Assembly (NCBI RefSeq): GCF_002575655.3
Contig: NC_053036.3
Coordinates: 642,156,736-642,220,735 of the forward strand
Direction of reading: 5' to 3'
DNA length: 64,000 bases
DNA from: Aegilops tauschii subsp. strangulata
Lineage: Eukaryota > Streptophyta > Magnoliopsida > Poales > Poaceae
Shown here: positions 57,101 through 64,000 of the stretch, in pieces
How the letters are laid out: the number at the start of each line of letters is the position of its first letter
Position numbering within the stretch: position 1 is the first letter of the stretch
Notes under the pieces: model-generated
Told to the model about the DNA's origin: nothing
What the model saw: the letters and a program-made list of their open reading frames with translations, nothing else
Databases searched by the model: none
Made by a program: the position numbers and the translations under genes

Positions 57101-60045
57101 GTTGGTCGCTTAGTGGATTGTATAGTTTGTTCTAATTTAGTGCCATTACTCGGCAAGGAACAGGCAGTTAATGCCTGTTTGCACAAAAATATTATAGATA
57201 TTATGTTTACAAGCAAAAGTTAGGCCAACTTTGGTTAGAACAGGTATTGTTAACTGTTGCGAGTCATATGACCCCTGTCCCTGAAAACAATCACAAAAGC
57301 AAGGGAATAAGTAGTCCAAAAGCCAGTTAGGTCAGGGGCGCTGTATGCAAGCGGCTTGTTTTCCCCAATATAAGGAACTTTAGTTGATAAGTAGTAATTG
57401 TATATGAGGTATTTGCCAGCTTAGTTATGCCGGATGTGAAAAATACCCAAAGCAAGATAAGTTTGCTTCAAGTTAGAATATCATTACTTTTGTACAATCT
57501 CCTCTGCTTACAAGTGATATTACGGCAGCTATTCAATTTCCTGTAAGATGCTGATTCTCACTGAGCTATAATTTTGTTTGTTTGTGTAGACGGATGACTT
57601 GCAAGGCCATATTATTATTTTGGGATTTGGACGTGTTGGGCAGGTTTGTCATGCAATCCTCATGAGCTATTATATCTACTATGTTCAATAGTTTTGATAA
57701 TACATATTTTCCTTGTGCTAGATCATCGCCCAACTCCTGTCAGAACGGTTAATTCCATTTGTTGCGCTTGATGTTCGAAGGTATGGTACTGGATATGGAA
57801 ATAACCTTATCTGTAACACAACTATTCAAATGTAGTGAAACATGTTTTCATTACTACAATCAAGTGTTGATCCATGACTCCATGAGTATGGCTGCTATAT
57901 GTATATCAATGCTTAAGTCTGCGAATTACTTTGCTAGTTTTAGGATTTAGCTATGCTGTGTACTAATGGTTGCTATCATGCTTCTTTGATGATTAACATG
58001 TAACTAGAGTTAAATTCTGCTATATCAGCAAACAGTATCTGTCAGCAAACCATCTTGAAGGATCCAGTAAGGTTGACTTGGAAACTAGGAAAATAGTAGC
58101 GACCCTGGAGTGATGGGTCTTATACCCTACTACTTTGGAATGTGAATTAGACCCATGGTTCTAGTTACTTTTGTACAAACTATAGAGCTGTATGGGCTCT
58201 GAGCCCGTTGATGATTACTTCAATACTAGAGCCCGTTGATGATTACTTGAGCAAGATGATGATTAACATGTAACTAGAGCCCGTTGGTTCCACTTCCATT
58301 ATGATAGACCCATACAAACTAGTGTAATTTGGTTACCATTCTATCTATTTTAGTCTACTGCTTGTTCAATAATCAATAGTCAATTTGTCAACTACTCTGA
58401 TAAAGTCTAGTGCAGTTTCCACCATTTAATTCTGGGATACTTTTCAGTGATCGGGTGGCAGTTGGGCGCGCACTTGATCTACCAGTATATTTCGGTGATG
58501 CAGGAAGCAGAGAGGTATGCATAATTTTACAGAACTCAATTATACGCTTGTCAAAACACAGAAGCAATGATTTATTGGTTTTGGCTAGGTACTGCACAAA
58601 GTTGGAGCTGAGAGGGCATGTGCTGCTGCCATTACTTTAGATACTCCTGGTGCAAATTATAGAGCTGTATGGGCTCTGAGCAAATACTTTCCAAATGTGA
58701 AGACATTTGTCAGAGCACATGATGTTGATCATGGTGTTAATTTGGAGAAAGCTGGTGCATCAGCGGTAAGTAAACACCACAAAGCAATCTATTGTGTGGT
58801 CCTAAAACATTATTTTGGGCAACTTATATGATGAAAGGCCATGTGGTTTGGCTAATTATTTGGAATGTGAATTGTTTTATTAGTTTATCAGAACAAATTG
58901 CAATTCAGCAACCTGCCTTGTGAAACACAGTGTTATAAAAGTGGATCTACTAGAATGTAAACAAGCGGGCGCCCCTACCTATTATGCATAATCGCTACTG
59001 GTGGGTGGGCTGAACACAGAATCATGTCAAAACCATTCATGACAAGTACAATTATTGTTCAATGCATTGGAAATCAAGCACTTAGTAGCCAACCTCCCTC
59101 GTGCTGTTCTTTCCATGTGTATTCTTGTCATTGTCTACCCAGTTTTTCTAATCATATACTTTATCACCGTCAACTATGTTTATACAATTTATGATAAAAC
59201 TGCATTCAAAACTTTTTTAGGTTGTCCCTGAGACCTTAGAACCAAGTCTTCAATTGGCTGCTGCTGTTCTTGCTCAAGTAAGCTCCGCTATTATTCTGTT
59301 CTGATGTGCTCATTCAGAAAAGTATTGAATTTGACGCGTAAGCACCATTTTCTTCATGTACTGTATCACAGGCAAAACTTCCAATGTCCGAGATTGCAAC
59401 AACCATCAACGAATTCAGGAATCGTCATTTGTCAGAGCTTACGGAGGTGTGTGGTTGCATCGTAATTTAGTGATCTTATCCGTAACACTTTAACCATCAA
59501 ATTATTATGGATGACACAACAGATAAAAAATATTTAAAAGATGCAATTGCCTTGAATTGAACACGGTATAAAAATAGCTTACAGTGAATTTTCATCATCT
59601 GTTATAGTAGCGCTTTGTGAAGAACTACTAGCCGTTCGGTAAAGAGTAGTGCTGTACAGTATATGGTCATTTGCATGATTTAAAATGTAATGTAGGTATT
59701 TCTCAAACATTTCTAGTGGAAAAATACCAGTTCCAGTTTCCATATTAGTTGAGCAGAGCGGTTTGTTTGTCCATGTCTCAAAACTCAAGAGGACATTGCT
59801 GTCTGCTTCTTCCTTGACAATCCAGATGGAACAACAATAAGTAGACGCGACGAATGCAATAGATGCTTGTCAACTTGCTGGGACAATAATTCTTCTGATT
59901 AACCGGTGGCTGCTTGCTTCTTTCACAGCTTTGTTCTACAAGCGGGAGCTCCCTGGGCTACGGCTTCTCTCGGGTCATGTCGAAAACGAAGCCTGTGGTC
60001 TCCGACGACGAGAGCGACACCATTGATGGAGCCCTGGCGATCTGA
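51194..60045 (+). CDS. KEA2: Chloroplast K+/H+ antiporter, KEA1/KEA2 type
   Basis: It exchanges K+ for H+ across the plastid inner envelope. Twenty coding exons: 51194-52632, 52848-53016, 53148-53238, 53329-53465, 53540-53599, 53676-53795, 54082-54150, 54370-54435, 54746-54835, 55052-55156, 55234-55362, 56023-56232, 56380-56529, 57590-57643, 57722-57780, 58448-58514, 58589-58765, 59221-59277, 59372-59446, 59929-60045. They sum to 3,441 nt with no internal stop, 1146 residues, close to known KEA2 length. Order: Arg/Ser-rich transit peptide (about 1-60), long coiled-coil stroma-facing domain (about 115-330), acidic and Lys-rich linkers, antiporter domain (about 545-940, with [13 protein letters not shown] and the QD pair 695-696), KTN/RCK nucleotide-binding domain with GFGRVG (957-962), acidic tail. 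KEA1 and KEA2 cannot be separated by eye; the symbol is tentative. Confidence 0.95.
56530..57589 (+). other. Long intron of the KEA gene
   Basis: 1,060 bp between the antiporter and KTN exons, AT-rich, with no transposon ends or gene found. It separates the two functional modules of the protein. Confidence 0.6.
57781..58447 (+). other. KEA intron with exon-derived filler
   Basis: Bases 58173-58204 match exon bases 58650-58681 at 30 of 32 positions (GAGCTGTATGGGCTCTGAGC core). GAGCCCGTTGATGATTACTT occurs twice (58201 and 58229), and GATGATTAACATGTAACTAG occurs twice (about 57988 and 58258). TTTGGAATGTGAATT at 58134 is shared with the intron at 58859. The pattern is that of patchwork filler copied from nearby sequence. 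Confidence 0.8.
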
Positions 60046-60530
60046 GCCCACTACGCAAACGTAAAAGGCTCCGCCTCCCTTGTCCTCCTCCCAGGGCTGT
60101 ACAGTAGATGTGTTCGCGTATAGAAAGGTAGCAAAAATAATAGTCCGAGCGTACGGCTGTTACCGATCTTGGCAACATTTTAGCTCTTCCATTTTTGGCA
60201 TGGTAGGACATTTGTTTCTTTTCTCTTCCAGACCACTGTTTCTTCCTTTTTTTTTCTTTCGAGCCCTTTTACTCCCCGTCAAGTAGACGGTGGAAGATTT
60301 GGTTATCAGGGTTGCATGCAGGACACTGGGAATTTTGCAGAAAGTGTCCGCCATTTTGCGTTTGCTGTTCTACTCTACTCTTATCCAAGTTTTTGATTTT
60401 CTTTCTTTACATAAGTTGAGAAAGGTATTGCTTCTTGCATTAGCATCTGGTCTTTATTTTTTGTCCCACACTTGGGAGATGACCTAGATTTTAGTAGACA
60501 TGCGTTAATTAATTTTCAATGTAAATTATG
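60046..60530 (+). other. KEA 3' untranslated region (approximate)
   Basis: T-rich sequence after the stop TGA 60043-60045. No strong AATAAA is seen; AATTTTCAATGTAAATTATG near 60511 could serve as the end signal. The boundary is a guess. Confidence 0.35.
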
Positions 60531-60615
60531 GCAAAATATCTTTCATGACCACTTCAATATTTTTGGACAGTTAAATGGAGTAATTAATAGAGTTGTTGTA
60601 TAGTACCCTTGTGAA

Positions 60616-61140
60616 TTATAACAGACCCGGGATAGATCTGTCGGGTGCTGCCTTGGCCTGGTGGTCGAGGATGAAGAAGTGGGAAAGCAGTAGCACCAGC
60701 GGGTCCTCCCGTAGCACAACAAGGACCATAGAGGGATGCAACTGAGCTAGCTCGATGCCAAGCTCAACGAGGAACTTCTCGGCGAAGGGGTGCAGAGGAA
60801 TGCAGGCAAACACTGCAGTGGAGCCCGGGTGCCGCTCTCGCGAGAAGTGATGCTTGTTTGGGTCAAGAAGGACCCCAAAGCATCCCACGGGCTTTAGACC
60901 GTCGAGGTCGTTGGCATCCATAGAGGACAGATTAAGAAGGTCACTCTCCGGCTCATCCATCCATGACTTCCTCTTAGTTGTCGTCTTCTTGACCTTCAAT
61001 TGTGCACCAAAGGCAGAGCTTGCCATAAGAGCCCTTGCTCCATTCTGCAGAGGAGTTGCCCTTCCGATCAAAGCAGTGTGTTGAAGGATCATGAGCGTCA
61101 CACCTAGAAATGAAAAAGCGCTTAAAAGAGCAGGCATCAT
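60616..61140 (-). CDS. Unrecognised minus-strand open frame, 174 codons
   Basis: From ATG 61140 the frame encodes a hydrophobic start (MMPALLSAFSFLGVTLMIL), a basic patch (KVKKTTTKRKSW), an acidic Leu-rich middle (DLLNLSSMDANDLDGL), and a segment HPFAEKFLVELGIELAQLHP. The last part looks like a conserved helical piece of a larger protein. I cannot name it. It ends about 0.1 kb from the presumed KEA 3' end, in convergent orientation. It may be a gene fragment carried by a transposon rather than a working gene. Confidence 0.35.
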   Translation of the reverse strand: MMPALLSAFSFLGVTLMILQHTALIGRATPLQNGARALMASSAFGAQLKVKKTTTKRKSWMDEPESDLLNLSSMDANDLDGLKPVGCFGVLLDPNKHHFSRERHPGSTAVFACIPLHPFAEKFLVELGIELAQLHPSMVLVVLREDPLVLLLSHFFILDHQAKAAPDRSIPGLL

Positions 61141-61259
61141 GAGGAAGGTAGGAACACCACTGTCCCTCGGTCCCCCACCCCCAGCGCGCGCGCTCTCTCT
61201 CTCAGTTTTCGGAAAGTTCCTGGGAGCATCCAATCCAGTTTTGGGAAGCTCCCATGCCC

Positions 61260-62880
61260 ATTTTTCTTTTCTTTTCTAGGTTTTTTCTTGTTGGTTTTCT
61301 CTAATTTTGTCGTTTATTTTTTAATACTGTTTTTAAATTTTTTCCCTTTTATACCTTGCCACTATTTTAATATTTGTGGACAAATTTTAAATTCATGACC
61401 ACTTTTTCAGATCTCAAATATTCTTTGAACTTGCAATTTTATTTTTTGAAATTCATGATCATTCTAAGAAATTCATAGACTGTTTTTAAACTCGCCAGCT
61501 TGTTTTTGAATTCATGAACATATTTTGATATTCATTATTTTTTTAATCCGCAATCATTTTTTGAACTTGGGATATTTTTTTGACTCCATGAATTTTTTAA
61601 ATAATCATGAGATTTTTTTCAAATTCGTGAACATTTCAGCCGAATGGGGTTGGAAAATTCCTATAATTAACTAATGACTAATTAGTATGGTTGAACTTTC
61701 TATTTTAATTATATGCATCCCTGTGACTAATTAATTAATTGCATTAATGACTTGATTTCATAATAGATTTGGCGTGAAAAAAAATCCCTACTCAAATAGA
61801 CTTAATTAATTGCACTCATAATTATTTTTAGGCTAATTAATTATATTAATGGCTTCTTCCCAAATTATTTTGCATGAGTGACCTTGTGATACATTTCATA
61901 ATTAACCTGATCCTCCCATTCAAGGCTTGATATTACTTTTCATAATTAATGTGATACTCACGTCCAAAGAATGATACTCTCAGTGATTAATGCGATTCTT
62001 TCGTTCAACACTCGATGATACTTCTCATAATTAATGTGATTCTCCTGCCAAAAAATAATACTCTCCATAATCCAGACAAAATATACAGTGGTGGGAGGTG
62101 AGGTGATAAAAACCCGGACGATATTAAACCATGTAGGGGAAGCTTTCAAGTCTCAGTTTAGGAGTAGAGATACTGCAAGGAATTCATCCGCGCGCAGAGT
62201 GTTCGTGCGACTTAGGACACTCGTTTTCTCGTTTTGTTCATAACATTAAAAAATGTTGCATGTTTTTATTAAATGTTAAAAGTTTATATAAAAATGTCGA
62301 ACTTGTACAAAAAATGCTAAAAGTGTTTTTTCAATAACATTTTTTTATTTGTTTAATATTTTTCAAATACATGATTAATATTTCAAAAAACATGTTTAAT
62401 GGCTAGTTTTTTTTGTACACATTGTACATTTTCGTGTACATTAGAAATATTTTTTAATACATGTTTAACATTTTTGAAATATATGATTAATTTTTTTATA
62501 CACTATCAACATTTTCTCAAAATTTATGTTTTTATGTTTTAGTTTTTAATACATGTTCTACATTTTTTGTTACAATAGGAGCATATTTTTTTGTACACTT
62601 TAACATTTTTAAAATAGATGATTAATATTCTCTTAAAAAAATTTGACTACTTTTTTCATACACGCGGTATATTTTTGGTATATATTAGGAACATTGTTTA
62701 AGTTTTTCATAAAAAAATCGTATATTTTCAGTACATTATTTTGAGAAATATATGTTTTCGGTAAACTTGTGACAGGGCTTTCTCTCCCTGGCCGGGCTAA
62801 GAAGTAGAATGTCATCCTCCTCTCTTGCTGCAGGTTTCTAACACAATTCCTTGTGCTAAAAAAAGAAAAAAAAACGCTAA
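61260..62880. repeat. AT-rich degenerate repeats between KEA and the F-box gene
   Basis: Three textures follow each other: TTTTGAAATTCATGA-type units (61370-61640); AATTAAT units with a roughly 60-bp period containing CATAATTAATGTGATTCT (61840-62060); and TTTTTAATACATGTTTAACA-type units (62230-62720). No gene was found. Confidence 0.6.
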
Positions 62881-62940
62881 CAGAATTCACCGTTGAGACC
62901 CAGACCCACACCCAGATCTAGCGAACGAGTAGCGGCCACC

Positions 62941-64000
62941 ATGGCAGCACCACCGCCGGCGCTCCCAGGGGAGCTCGTCGAAGAGATCCTCCTCCGCCTC
63001 CCACCCGACGACCCCGCCTGCCTCCTCCACGCCCCCTCGTCTGCAAGGACCGGGGCAACAGCGTCTCCGGCCCCGGCTTCCGCCGCTGCCTCCACGGGGC
63101 ACCCCCCGTGCTCGGCCTCCTCCACGGCAAGCCCAACGAGCGCTTCATCCCCACCATCGCCTCTCCCTTCTCCCTCGCCGCCCCGGATCACCGCTCCAGG
63201 CGGTCCCTCGACTGCCGCCACGGCCGTTCCCTCTTCCTCCAGGACGCCAAGGAACTCCTCGTGTGGGAGCCAATCACGGGCTCCCAGCGGCGCGTACCTC
63301 TGCCTGTGGTGTTCGAGCGTGGCTACTCGACTGCGGCCGTGTTCTGCGCGGCGGATGGGTGCGACCATCGCGACTGCCTCGGGGGCCCTTTCCATGTGCT
63401 GTTCGTCTTCTCCTCTGATGACGATGACGATGAGTTTGCCACGCCCCTTTCCGCGTGCTTATACTCGTCGGAGACCCGTGCCTGGGGCCAGCTGACTTCG
63501 GCACACGCCATGTTAGTGGAATTCATTGAATATTCTAGCGTGCTCGTTGCCAGCTCTATGCTCTACTTCATCTTCTACGTCATCGGGCGGTGGGGGTCGA
63601 TCCTCGAGTATGACTTGTCAAGCCACTCACTGACTGTGTTCAGCACACCCAGAGACAACGACAACCACTGCGACTCCCTATATAATCTCGTGCTCACAGA
63701 GGACGGCGAGCTAGGAATAATCCAAGACTTGCATCCGCATCTCAAATTGTGGACAAGAGAGGCGAGTGATGGCACTGATGCACGATGGGCGCTGAGCCGG
63801 GTCATCTCATTGTGCAATTTGCTCCCAACTAGTGCTCGCTTGCATGATGGTTATAGAGTGGGAGTGGTGGGCTTTGCTGAGGGAGCAGATGTAATTTTCG
63901 TTAGTACGCTTGACGAACTCTTCGCAATTGAGCTACAACCTGAGCAGGTGAGGAAGGTGTGCGATTATTCTGGCTACCATAATGTGGTTCCAGTTGTCAC
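62941..64000 (+). pseudogene. F-box protein gene, frameshifted near the start, cut by window end
   Basis: The ATG in GCCACCATGG opens an F-box (PGELVEEILLRLPPDDPACL), which recruits target proteins to an SCF ubiquitin ligase. At 63031-63038 a C-rich run appears one base short: the following codons make sense only in the next frame (VCKDRGNSVSGPGFRRC, then FLQDAKELLVWEPITGSQRR), which then stays open without a stop to the window edge. The part after the F-box has the look of the grass F-box-associated beta-propeller type. The shift may be a real mutation or a base-call error in the C run. I label it pseudogene on the sequence as given. Confidence 0.7.

Overview
The window is nuclear DNA from a grass of the wheat tribe (Triticeae). 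Three things point to this: CACTA transposons with GACGGCAAAG-type and AACCGGTACTAAAGG-type subterminal repeats, a Ty1-copia LTR of the BARE/WIS/Angela kind, and Ty3-gypsy elements, all nested in one another. Host genes with plant splice sites appear only at the right end. No RNA gene, organelle insert or CRISPR was seen.

Layout. (1) 1-12932: a long LTR-like sequence interrupted by a decayed autonomous CACTA element (CACTA-1, 2060-12218, target duplication CTT), which carries a broken TNP2 transposase gene and a broken second gene. (2) 12933-14292: LTR and leader of a minus-strand gypsy fragment. (3) 14293-36567: a 5'-truncated copia element whose reverse-transcriptase gene holds two CACTA elements, CACTA-2 (15205-28952, duplication CAT) and CACTA-4 (29155-32823, duplication TGC). 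CACTA-2 itself holds CACTA-3 (17892-26058, duplication TAA). The copia 3' end is an unusual LTR-PPT-LTR tandem. (4) 36568-38490: LTR and 3' internal part of a minus-strand element. (5) 38750-49629: a complete young gypsy element (duplication AGCAC). It has gag and protease on the minus strand, no visible reverse transcriptase or integrase, and a separate six-exon gene on the opposite strand. A solo copia LTR (45375-47107, duplication AGGAA) splits its gag. (6) 49630-64000: gene space.

The only clearly intact host gene is a chloroplast K+/H+ antiporter of the KEA1/KEA2 type, 20 coding exons (51194-60045, 1146 residues), with an extra intron in its 5' leader. An F-box gene starts at 62941 and runs off the right edge; as given it carries a one-base frameshift near its start. 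The young gypsy element lies about 1.3 kb upstream of the KEA leader exon and is the main foreign influence on its promoter.

Relative insertion order read from the nesting: the copia predates CACTA-2 and CACTA-4; CACTA-2 predates CACTA-3; the gypsy at 38750 predates the solo copia LTR inside it. Most premature stops I could assign in the transposon genes are C-to-T or G-to-A changes, as expected for methylated, silenced DNA. I judged domains by eye; family names of transposons are resemblance-based and were not searched.
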